This document shows, one piece after another, positions 6,472-13,099 of a DNA stretch of 16,219 bases; positions within the stretch are counted from its first letter, which is position 1; each line of letters opens with the position of its first letter. The translations under genes and the position numbers were made by a program. The DNA is from Bacillota bacterium (lineage in GTDB: Bacteria > Bacillota > Clostridia > Lutisporales > Lutisporaceae), in contig JALNWH010000039.1 in NCBI GenBank assembly GCA_023230985.1, positions 1 to 16,219 of the forward strand. The letters run 5' to 3'. Below the pieces are notes generated by a model. The model saw only the letters and a list, made by a program, of their open reading frames with translations. It made no database searches and was not told the DNA's origin.

Positions 6472-7368
6472 ATGGCAGTTTTAATAGAATGTGTACCGAA
6501 TTTTAGTGAAGGAAGAAATAAAGAAATTATTGAAGCGATAGTAGATGAAGTTAGGAAAGTAAAGGGAGTAAAACTCCTTGACTATTCATCGGATGAAGAC
6601 CACAATAGAACGGTTGTTACTTATATTGGCGATACAGATAGCATAAAGATTGCTACATATAATTTGATAAAGAAAGCATCTGAACTTATAGATATGTCGA
6701 TTCATAAGGGTGGACATCCCAGAATGGGAGCAACAGATGTAATACCCTTTATTCCAATTTCAGATATCACTATGGATGAATGCGTGGCAGTGGCTAAAGA
6801 GGTGGGTAAAAAAATAGGGGATGAGTTAGATATTCCTGTTTACTTATATGAAGAAGCAGCCACAGCTGATTATAGGAAGAATCTTGCTGATGTAAGAAGA
6901 GGACAATATGAAGGATTTTTTGATAAAATTAAACGACCTGAGTGGAAACCTGATTTTGGGCCGGATGTAATGAATGTTAAATCCGGTGCGACAGCGATAA
7001 GTGCTAGGGTACCGTTAGTAGCTTTTAACGTAAATTTAGGAACAAACGAATTAGCTATTGCAGATAAAATTGCTAGAACAGTAAGATTTGCCGGTGGCGG
7101 TTTGAGATTTGTTAAAGCAATGGGTGTAATGTTAGAAGAAAGAGATATAGTTCAGGTATCCATGAATTTAGTTAATTATGAAAAGACAGCTATCTATAGA
7201 GCATATGAGATGATAAAGATGGAAGCAATGAGATATGGGGTTTCAGTAATAGGTACGGAAGTAATAGGATTATTACCCATGAAAGCTCTTATTGATTGCG
7301 CAGAATATTATTTACAAATAGAGAACTTCAGTATAGATCAGGTTTTAGAAAAACGCATAGTAGAGTAA
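6472..7368 (+). CDS. ftcD: Glutamate formimidoyltransferase
   Basis: The enzyme moves the formimino group from N-formimino-glutamate, the late product of histidine breakdown, to tetrahydrofolate, releasing glutamate; it can also work with formylglutamate. The 298 residues correspond to the transferase domain only, without the cyclodeaminase domain of animal FTCD. Family motifs are IECVPNFSEGRN near the N-terminus, SSDEDHNRTVVT (39-50), and HKGGHPRMGATDVIPFIP, where H82 falls at the position of the catalytic histidine known from the pig enzyme. Later, VAFNVNLGTNELAIA and VRFAGGGLRFVKAMG are also typical. The ATG has GGAG seven bases upstream and a sigma-A promoter about 55 bases before it. The usual partners hutH, hutU, hutI and fchA are not in this window. 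Confidence 0.93.
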   Translation: MAVLIECVPNFSEGRNKEIIEAIVDEVRKVKGVKLLDYSSDEDHNRTVVTYIGDTDSIKIATYNLIKKASELIDMSIHKGGHPRMGATDVIPFIPISDITMDECVAVAKEVGKKIGDELDIPVYLYEEAATADYRKNLADVRRGQYEGFFDKIKRPEWKPDFGPDVMNVKSGATAISARVPLVAFNVNLGTNELAIADKIARTVRFAGGGLRFVKAMGVMLEERDIVQVSMNLVNYEKTAIYRAYEMIKMEAMRYGVSVIGTEVIGLLPMKALIDCAEYYLQIENFSIDQVLEKRIVE

Positions 7369-7391
7369 AAATTTAGTATTGAGGATGATTT

Positions 7392-8354
7392 ATGCATATG
7401 GAAAAGGTTGATATAGTAAGCATGCCCGGAATAAAGATAGGCAATGCGGAAGATATAGAATCTGCAACAGGATGTACTGTTATAATCTGCAAAGATGGTG
7501 CTGTTGCAGGTGTGGATGTAAGAGGTGGAGCACCGGGTACGAGGGAGACGGATTTATTAAATCCGGAGAATCTGGTGGATAAAGTTCATGGTGTATTACT
7601 TGCCGGAGGAAGTGCCTTTGGATTAGATGCGGCTTCCGGTATTATGGAATATTTAGAAGGTCGTGGAATAGGCTTTGATGTAGGCATTACAAAAGTACCT
7701 ATAGTTATAGGTGCTGTTTTATTCGATTTGGAAATAGGCAACTATAAAATAAGGCCTGATAAGAAAATGGGATATGAGGCTTGTATTAATTCAGAAAGAA
7801 TTCAATTTAATGATGGCAATGTAGGTGCAGGCACAGGAGCATCGGTAGGTAAAATTCTAGGTATTAAAGGTGCGATGAAGGGTGGGCTGGGTTCTTGCTG
7901 TTTTAAAATAGGAGAACTGTGTGTCGGAGCTTTAGTTGCTGTAAATTGTTTGGGGGATGTAATAGATCCTACAAATAATAAAATAATAGCAGGAGCCTTA
8001 AAAGAAGACGGCAGTTTCTTAGATAGTGAAGATTTTATTATCAAAAGCCAAGGCGGCAACCATGTATTTGCAGGTAATACAACAATAGGTGCAGTGATAA
8101 CAAATGCTATTTTAAATAAAGCGCAAGCTAGCAAGGTTGCTTCAATGGCGCATAATGGATATGCCAGAACCATAAAACCTTCCCATACAATGTATGATGG
8201 AGATACGATTTTTGTATTGTCCCAAGGCAAGATAAATGCTGATATATCAGCTGTGGGAACCTTAGCCGCATTGGCTGTTGAACAGGCTGTTTTAAACGGT
8301 GTAAAAAAAGCAAAGGGTGCTTACGGTTTAAAAAGTGTATCGGATTTATTTTAA
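7392..8354 (+). CDS. P1-family peptidase/amidohydrolase (DmpA/NylC-like)
   Basis: The P1 family (peptidase family S58) contains N-terminal-nucleophile hydrolases that cut themselves into two chains; known members include the aminopeptidase DmpA, beta-aminopeptidases and nylon-oligomer hydrolases. The 320 residues show the family landmarks: VDVRGGAPGTRETDLL (41-56), LLAGGSAFGLDAASGIMEYL (69-88), GNVGAGTGASVGK (142-154), and HVFAGNTTIGAVITNA (224-239). By comparison with NylC, the self-cleavage site should be N229-T230, making T230 the new N-terminal nucleophile. The ATG at 7392 is seven bases after GAGG; a second in-frame ATG six bases later is spaced less well. It starts 23 bp after ftcD, so the two are probably co-transcribed. 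The substrate is unknown. The stop codon overlaps that of the convergent gene. Confidence 0.85.
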   Translation: MHMEKVDIVSMPGIKIGNAEDIESATGCTVIICKDGAVAGVDVRGGAPGTRETDLLNPENLVDKVHGVLLAGGSAFGLDAASGIMEYLEGRGIGFDVGITKVPIVIGAVLFDLEIGNYKIRPDKKMGYEACINSERIQFNDGNVGAGTGASVGKILGIKGAMKGGLGSCCFKIGELCVGALVAVNCLGDVIDPTNNKIIAGALKEDGSFLDSEDFIIKSQGGNHVFAGNTTIGAVITNAILNKAQASKVASMAHNGYARTIKPSHTMYDGDTIFVLSQGKINADISAVGTLAALAVEQAVLNGVKKAKGAYGLKSVSDLF

Positions 8355-8644
8355 TAATCTGAGTAAACAGATGTATACCCCATAATAAAGTGATAATGCT
8401 TTTGATCAATTGTAGATAGAGCCTTATAAAAATGAATATGGCCTTCTTTTACTTTAAAACCGGGTCCGGTTATTAAAGAAAAGTAGTGTATGTGTCCTTC
8501 TTTATCTTCAGTATATCCGCTCATATAATGGGTATGGCCTTTAAAATTAGGATTTTTAGATGTAATACCTTTAAACCTATGCTCATGATCATAGGTTTTA
8601 CTTGTGTTAGTGCTAAAATCGTGAAGATGAAGCACATCATACAT
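8351..8644 (-). CDS. YmaF-like histidine-rich protein with six HxH motifs
   Basis: This small protein of 97 residues has no signal peptide or membrane segment, so it is probably cytoplasmic. It resembles the YmaF family of Firmicutes, whose function is not known. Six His-x-His motifs sit at H6/H8, H20/H22, H37/H39, H51/H53, H69/H71 and H83/H85, most followed by an aromatic residue (HTHY, HIHY, HIHF, HYHF). The spacing alternates 14-17-14-18-14, so the chain is three copies of a roughly 31-residue unit, each with two HxH strands. Metal binding is an attractive inference but is not shown. The ATG has an AGGTGATTTT stretch just upstream on the minus strand. It follows the DUF3810-like gene with a 60-bp gap, and its stop overlaps that of the P1 hydrolase. 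Confidence 0.75.
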   Translation of the reverse strand: MYDVLHLHDFSTNTSKTYDHEHRFKGITSKNPNFKGHTHYMSGYTEDKEGHIHYFSLITGPGFKVKEGHIHFYKALSTIDQKHYHFIMGYTSVYSDY

Positions 8645-8704
8645 AAAATCACCTCATGATTAAATGTATGAAACTTTCTTTGAAAATGTGATATACAAAA
8701 GTTT

Positions 8705-9733
8705 TTATTTATTTTTCTTATAGTATGCAATTAATAAGTCTACCATTCTACCATATGATTTTACGCCATCCTTTTGACTATTGGCTTTTAAGTATGTGTC
8801 ATTGATATCGTTTGTTATCCTTTCAACAGGACCCTCGTATTTTTCCCAAAAACTACCTATATAAATCAAGTCTTTTGCCAGTCCCTCACTAAAATGTGTT
8901 TTTAAACTATCTGCACTTTCTTTATCCTCTTTATAAAGAGCGTTTATTGAATAGGTCAAAGCCAGTAAAGAACCTGAGTACTTAAATTCTATATTGGGAT
9001 TTTCTATACATGCCAAGTATGATATAAAATTTGCTTCATCTTCTCTTGCATAACCTCTTTGGTGAGCCATTTCATGAGCGACTGTATTAGGGAAACTAGG
9101 ATCAGGTGTTTTCATATTGACATTTGCCTCGCCGGTAAAAGGAAAGTATATTCCAACAATACCCGTATAGCACATAAGATTAGAAAGCAGTACCGGCTTC
9201 GGTTTGCCATATTTACCTGATAATATATTATAAGAATTTGAAAGCGTATTATAGCCCAAATAAGCGCTACTTAAGACCCATCTTTTACCTTTGGTTAGTG
9301 TCATAACGCCATCTTTGTTTTCATTGATATTTTCTCTATATTTGTTTGTTTCCTCAATTAGAAACATACATAGCTCCTCCAAGTCAGATTTTGAGTACTT
9401 GGTTATTTCAACTTTTATTATATGAGAGAAAGGGAGTCTATAATAGTTCAAACCCCAAATTATTTCAAAAATGATGAAAAATATAATAATGATTAATAAA
9501 AACCTTTTTGTAGTTTTAAATAGATGCCTGCGATTTAGATACTTTTTTGGCGATAGATATGCATTTTTTATAAAAACAAATAATTTATATAAAGATAGCA
9601 ATAGTAGAATAAAAACTAAAGCTTCAGCCACAGAGAAAGGGAATAACCCGGTTAGAAGGCTGAGCGGACTATTTATGCATTTATAGATTTTTGTAGAATA
9701 TAATGACTCTATAACAAATGGCAAGGAAATCAT
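8705..9733 (-). CDS. DUF3810-like membrane zinc metalloprotease
   Basis: This 342-residue protein has two or more N-terminal membrane segments (about 28-55 and 78-98) followed by a large soluble part. It contains HEMAHQRGYAREDEANF: H220 and H224 form an HExxH zinc site with E221 as the likely general base, and E231 or E233 could be the third ligand, as in gluzincin-like folds. Motifs and topology match DUF3810, a family of uncharacterised, presumably membrane-tethered metallopeptidases found in Clostridia and Bacteroidetes. The soluble part follows the pattern seen in that family, with YFPFTGEANVN before the HExxH. The minus-strand ATG has AAAGGA about 11 bases upstream. It is the first gene of a likely two-gene unit with the HxH protein. 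The substrate is unknown, and the side of the membrane on which it acts is not certain. Confidence 0.8.
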   Translation of the reverse strand: MISLPFVIESLYSTKIYKCINSPLSLLTGLFPFSVAEALVFILLLLSLYKLFVFIKNAYLSPKKYLNRRHLFKTTKRFLLIIIIFFIIFEIIWGLNYYRLPFSHIIKVEITKYSKSDLEELCMFLIEETNKYRENINENKDGVMTLTKGKRWVLSSAYLGYNTLSNSYNILSGKYGKPKPVLLSNLMCYTGIVGIYFPFTGEANVNMKTPDPSFPNTVAHEMAHQRGYAREDEANFISYLACIENPNIEFKYSGSLLALTYSINALYKEDKESADSLKTHFSEGLAKDLIYIGSFWEKYEGPVERITNDINDTYLKANSQKDGVKSYGRMVDLLIAYYKKNK

Positions 9734-9789
9734 TTCAGTTCATCCTTTATAATTTTTGCTATGTTATATTATATACTATTTTTTTATTA

Positions 9790-9916
9790 TATAGATTTAT
9801 TATTAGAGAAGATGTTCTTTAAAATCTATAACTATTTAAAATATTATTAAAAAAAAAGGAAAACAACTTGGAATGTTGAATTAATAAAAGGTACTACATT
9901 GAAATTGTATCTTTTT
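9790..9916. other. Divergent intergenic region with two inverted repeats
   Basis: The 221-bp gap between the divergent genes at 9733 and 9955 is very AT-rich. TATAGATTT (9790-9798) matches AAATCTATA (9822-9830), with a small AGAA/TTCT hairpin inside. Nearer the plus-strand gene, AAAAGGTAC (9886-9894) pairs with GTATCTTTT (9907-9915) around a 12-base loop, followed by T9916; this could be a weak terminator or attenuator. A minus-strand TATAAT with poor -35 may serve the DUF3810-like gene, and TTGAAA-18-CATAAA (9899-9928) may serve the plus-strand gene, both with low certainty. Confidence 0.35.
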
Positions 9917-9954
9917 AAGATGCATAAAACACAAAAGATAAGGGGACAGACTAG

Positions 9955-11823
9955 ATGAGAAATAAATGTTTTTTATGGACGGTATTTTTAATAATACTGT
10001 TTATGTTTTTTATTATGCCTGTTTTTTCAGATGAAGAAGAAACGGTGGATAATATGCTGGATGAAGTTTATTTAGGAGGAAGAACGAAAAATAATAACAA
10101 CACCAGGGGTTCTATGGATAATCCCGCAAAAACTTTTACAGAAGCATTTAGAATTGTTAAAAATGATGGAATAATTATTATGCAAAAAGATGTTATGTGG
10201 GATGAAAAACTCGACTTAGATACTATGGATGACAGGAAGGCAATGCAACAAAGAGGCAAAGACTTTTTAATTACGATTGACGGAAAAGGAAATGGGATTG
10301 TTTGTAAACCCGGTAATACAAGCATAAGGTTTGCAACTTGTGGCGGTATTGTATTAACAAATATGAAAACTACAGTAACTATATATGCCAGCGGGTCTCC
10401 TGTTGTTATTAATGGAGATTCAATATTGGATACAGTATACGGTGGTATAGCAGATAACTATCAACCCATAACTATTGAATGCGATACAAGCATTACACTT
10501 GAAAGCGGGACGATTAAAAATATTTATGGCGGTAGTCGGGATAATACATTAATAGGCAATACAGTAATAAATATTAAAGGCGGTACAGTAGAAGGCAATA
10601 TTATAAGCGGAGGGAATAGTGTAGATAAGGCTACATTTGTAACCGGAGATTCAACGATTAATATAATAGGAGACGCAAATCTTAAACCTAATGTAATATC
10701 GACAAACTGCATTAGTGGTGCTGTAGGCGGGGTAAGAACAATTAATATTAAAAACTCAAAAATTGAAGTGGAAAAAATTTGCGATGCCAATGAATTAAAT
10801 ATCATTAGCTCGGAAGTAACGGCAAAAAAATTTGAACTTGGCAATAATATAAGCTTAGTGGAAAATATAAATATTGATAAAGAAAGCACTTTTATTGCAA
10901 ATTCGGGAAACGAATATAGAATAAAAGGAAAGCTTTCAGGAAATGGCAAACTAGTACTTAATAATGAATCTTCTTTACTTATAAATGAAGTAGACGAAGA
11001 TGCGAAAATTACAATAAAAACAAATAAACCTTATCATGACAAAGAAGGAAATTTACATGATTTGTTGATACAAACATTTGAAAAACTTTTAAACATAAAC
11101 TGCTTTGTTTTAGATAAAGATTATAAGTATGATGAGCCGGAGAAAAGATATATTTTAGTTAACGGAAAAGATAACGAAAATGTTAACAGCATTTATATTA
11201 AAGAAGCACCTGATGAAGACCCTAATGAAGACCCTAATGAAGAACCCGGCGAAGACCCTGATAAGGACCCAGACGAAGATCCCGATGAAGATCCCGGCGA
11301 AGACCCTGATAAGGACCCAGACAAAGATCCCGACAAAGATCCTGACGGAAATCCTGACAAAGATCCCGATAAAGATAAAAGTGATAGTAATAAGAAAAGC
11401 TCAAGTACCAAAAACAGTAGAACTAAAAACTTAATGAAGAAGGATGAAGATAATAGTGTTAAAGAAACTGCTATAAATTTAAAATATAAAATAGAATATA
11501 TTCAAATTTATGAAGAAACTGAAGGAGGTGCAATAATAGGAGTTAAAGCGGGAAATATTAATGAAAACAGTGTAAAGTCTATTGTAATGGCAATTCCAAG
11601 ACCCGGACATGTATTTATTAGCTGGTCCGATGGAATTACATTCCCCATAAGACAAAGTATTAATTCAGATAACATTATAATAAAAGCCAATTTTATAAAG
11701 AAAAATGAGTTGAAAGAAACGAAAATTACCAAACAAAACAATTTGAATTCGGTGAACAATGGACAAAAAGTTATGATTTCTGTAACAGTTATTTTAAGTA
11801 GTTTACTAAACTATATTTTTTAA
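9955..11823 (+). CDS. Secreted surface protein: beta-helix, Asp-Pro repeat, bacterial-repeat domain
   Basis: The 622-residue protein begins with a signal peptide (about 1-25, cleavage after PVFS). Residues 37-75, with GSMDNPAKTFTEAF and DGIIIMQKD, resemble the entry of right-handed beta-helix proteins. About 95-340 is rich in short strands of the type GNTVINIKGGTVEGNIISGG, consistent with a beta-helix. A linker of DPxx units follows (about 419-472), then a Ser/Lys/Asn-rich stretch. About 500-585 resembles the Gram-positive bacterial repeat (InlB-like) domain, with PGHVFISWSDG and a closing IIIKANF. The C-terminus ends in a hydrophobic run (KVMISVTVILSSLLNYIF) without LPxTG or a basic tail, so attachment is unclear. 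AAGGGG precedes the ATG by nine bases. A role in adhesion or carbohydrate contact is a guess. It appears to be transcribed alone. Confidence 0.8.
   Translation: MRNKCFLWTVFLIILFMFFIMPVFSDEEETVDNMLDEVYLGGRTKNNNNTRGSMDNPAKTFTEAFRIVKNDGIIIMQKDVMWDEKLDLDTMDDRKAMQQRGKDFLITIDGKGNGIVCKPGNTSIRFATCGGIVLTNMKTTVTIYASGSPVVINGDSILDTVYGGIADNYQPITIECDTSITLESGTIKNIYGGSRDNTLIGNTVINIKGGTVEGNIISGGNSVDKATFVTGDSTINIIGDANLKPNVISTNCISGAVGGVRTINIKNSKIEVEKICDANELNIISSEVTAKKFELGNNISLVENINIDKESTFIANSGNEYRIKGKLSGNGKLVLNNESSLLINEVDEDAKITIKTNKPYHDKEGNLHDLLIQTFEKLLNINCFVLDKDYKYDEPEKRYILVNGKDNENVNSIYIKEAPDEDPNEDPNEEPGEDPDKDPDEDPDEDPGEDPDKDPDKDPDKDPDGNPDKDPDKDKSDSNKKSSSTKNSRTKNLMKKDEDNSVKETAINLKYKIEYIQIYEETEGGAIIGVKAGNINENSVKSIVMAIPRPGHVFISWSDGITFPIRQSINSDNIIIKANFIKKNELKETKITKQNNLNSVNNGQKVMISVTVILSSLLNYIF
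11245..11340 (+). repeat. 48-bp tandem duplication in the Asp-Pro linker
   Basis: Two adjacent 48-bp units (11245-11292 and 11293-11340) lie inside the surface-protein gene. Their first 30 bases are identical. The remainder differs at a few positions, including G-to-A changes that turn GAA (Glu) into AAA (Lys). At protein level the units are PGEDPDKDPDEDPDED and PGEDPDKDPDKDPDKD, within a longer run of 12-bp DPxx repeats. The block has higher GC than its surroundings. Confidence 0.85.
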
Positions 11824-11900
11824 ATTTCAATATAAATAAAGGAAATATATTATTTTTGTTGTATATACTTAATAGTTAAATATTTTGAAAGGGGTTTTTT

Positions 11901-12902
11901 ATGTTAATTAGAGAAATAACAGAAGACATTGAACAAAAAACACTTTCACAATATGCTGTAAAAAGCATAAACACTAAAGGAAGAAACGAATACGAACAAA
12001 AATGTGATATTAGAACAGAATTTCAAAGAGATAGGGATAGGATAATTCATTCAAAAGCCTTTAGAAGATTAAAGCATAAAACTCAAGTCTTTATTTCACC
12101 TGAAGGAGATCATTATAGAACCAGACTTACACATACATTGGAGGTTTCCCAGATAGCGAGGACTATTGCTAGGGCTTTAAGATTAAATGAAGATTTAACT
12201 GAAGCTATTTCCTTGGGGCATGACCTTGGACATACCCCTTTTGGACATTCCGGTGAATTAGTATTAAATAATCTATATTCATTAGGTTTTAAACATAACG
12301 AACAAAGCCTGAGGGTAGTTGAAGTTTTAGAAAATAGAAAAGGTTTAAATCTGACTCAAGAGGTTAAAGATGGTATAGTTAATCATACAGGAAATCGTAT
12401 GCCTAATACTTTAGAAGGTGCTGTGGTAAGGGTTTCTGATAGAATTGCTTATATTAATCATGATATAGATGATGCTATTAGAGCAAATATAGTGAATATA
12501 GAAGAATTGCCAAAAGAATATATAAAGGTACTGGGAAATAGTCATAAAGATAGGATAAATACAATGATATTAGATATAATAGATAAAAGTTTGAACAGAC
12601 CATTTATAAAAATGAGCGATGAGATTGAATGTGCTACAAATGGTTTAAGAGATTTTTTATTTAAAAATATATATACAGGTTCAGAAGCAAAAAAAGAAGA
12701 AATAAAGGTTCAATATATATTGAAAGCATTATATTCTCATTTAATAGAAGAACCTAATGAAATTATTAATAATATGATGGAAAGTTTGCCAGAAGAAGAT
12801 ATACATCGAATTGTTTGCGATTATATCGCTGGAATGACAGATAGATATGCTTTGAACAAGTATAAATCCATTTTCATACCATTATCTTGGCAATTCTTAT
12901 AA
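11901..12902 (+). CDS. dgt: Deoxyguanosinetriphosphate triphosphohydrolase-like protein
   Basis: This is an HD-domain dNTPase that splits dGTP or other dNTPs into nucleoside and triphosphate, affecting nucleotide pools. The 333 residues are typical of the shorter Gram-positive Dgt-like proteins. Metal-binding HD residues are visible: H78 in RTRLTHTLEVSQ, H107/D108 in SLGHDLGHTPFGH, and D180 in VVRVSDRIAYINHD. The N-terminal FQRDRDRIIHSKAFRRLKHK is also characteristic. ATG 11901 has AAGGGG six bases upstream. It lies immediately before dnaG and sigA, the order seen in many Firmicutes, which supports the assignment and suggests a housekeeping role. A gap of almost 200 bp before dnaG, with its own promoter-like site, means that it may be transcribed separately. 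True substrate preference cannot be read from the sequence. Confidence 0.92.
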   Translation: MLIREITEDIEQKTLSQYAVKSINTKGRNEYEQKCDIRTEFQRDRDRIIHSKAFRRLKHKTQVFISPEGDHYRTRLTHTLEVSQIARTIARALRLNEDLTEAISLGHDLGHTPFGHSGELVLNNLYSLGFKHNEQSLRVVEVLENRKGLNLTQEVKDGIVNHTGNRMPNTLEGAVVRVSDRIAYINHDIDDAIRANIVNIEELPKEYIKVLGNSHKDRINTMILDIIDKSLNRPFIKMSDEIECATNGLRDFLFKNIYTGSEAKKEEIKVQYILKALYSHLIEEPNEIINNMMESLPEEDIHRIVCDYIAGMTDRYALNKYKSIFIPLSWQFL

Positions 12903-12927
12903 TTATAATAATATTTTATGTAATCAT

Positions 12928-12954
12928 GTAGGATATTTTCAACTTTTATCGAAT
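12928..12954 (+). promoter_or_regulatory. Sigma-H-type promoter candidate upstream of dnaG-sigA
   Basis: GTAGGATAT (12928-12936), exactly 11 bases, and ATCGAAT (12948-12954) match every specified position of the Bacillus subtilis sigma-H consensus (RnAGGAwww, 11-12 bases, RnnGAAT). Transcription would start near 12961, giving a leader of about 140 bases to the dnaG start. In B. subtilis the dnaG-sigA operon is known to carry a sigma-H promoter, so the location makes sense. A weak sigma-A-like pair (TTCAAC-17-TATATA, 12938-12966) overlaps it. Confidence 0.5.
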
Positions 12955-12971
12955 TAATACTATATAGGCAA

Positions 12972-13065
12972 AAATCATTATAAGGTAACTATTTATATAT
13001 TGATAGTAAGTAACTATAAATGATTTGAAATTTTGGTGTTTGTTATATGGATGGATAATTCATCC
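12972..13065 (+). other. Structured leader region of dnaG
   Basis: AAATCATTATA (12972-12982) pairs with TATAAATGATTT (13015-13026): 11 bp with one bulged A. At the tip, ACTAT (12988-12992) pairs with ATAGT (13003-13007). The octamer GTAACTAT occurs twice inside (12985-12992 and 13010-13017), the second copy within the outer stem. Further on, GGATG (13049-13053) and CATCC (13061-13065) form a small hairpin followed by five As. None of these has a good T-tail, so I do not call a terminator. Confidence 0.4.
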
Positions 13066-13099
13066 AAAAAGATTAAAAGTATTTAAAGGCGGTATAGAT

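Noticed and set aside
7802..8230. 142-residue open frame on the minus strand
   Set aside because: Reverse-strand shadow of the P1-family gene, no ribosome binding site and no recognisable domain.
8457..8470. AACCGGGTCCGGTT inverted repeat as terminator for the P1 hydrolase
   Set aside because: It lies inside the HxH gene, can pair only over a few bases with a realistic loop, and has no T-run after it.
10524..10949. 141-residue open frame on the minus strand, with overlapping others in 10068-10325 and 11508-11759
   Set aside because: Shadows of the beta-helix surface protein; hydrophobic low-complexity translations without motifs.
11209..11379. Short regular repeats as a CRISPR array
   Set aside because: The 12-bp units are in frame, code for DPxx, and have no unique spacers.
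11193..11411. Minus-strand Gly-Ser-Leu repeat frame and plus-strand Lys-Thr repeat frame
   Set aside because: Both are out-of-frame readings of the 12-bp Asp-Pro repeat in the surface-protein gene.
13025..13099. In-frame upstream extension of dnaG from a TTG at 13025
   Set aside because: No ribosome binding site, no resemblance to primases; ATG 13100 begins the conserved start with a good ribosome binding site.
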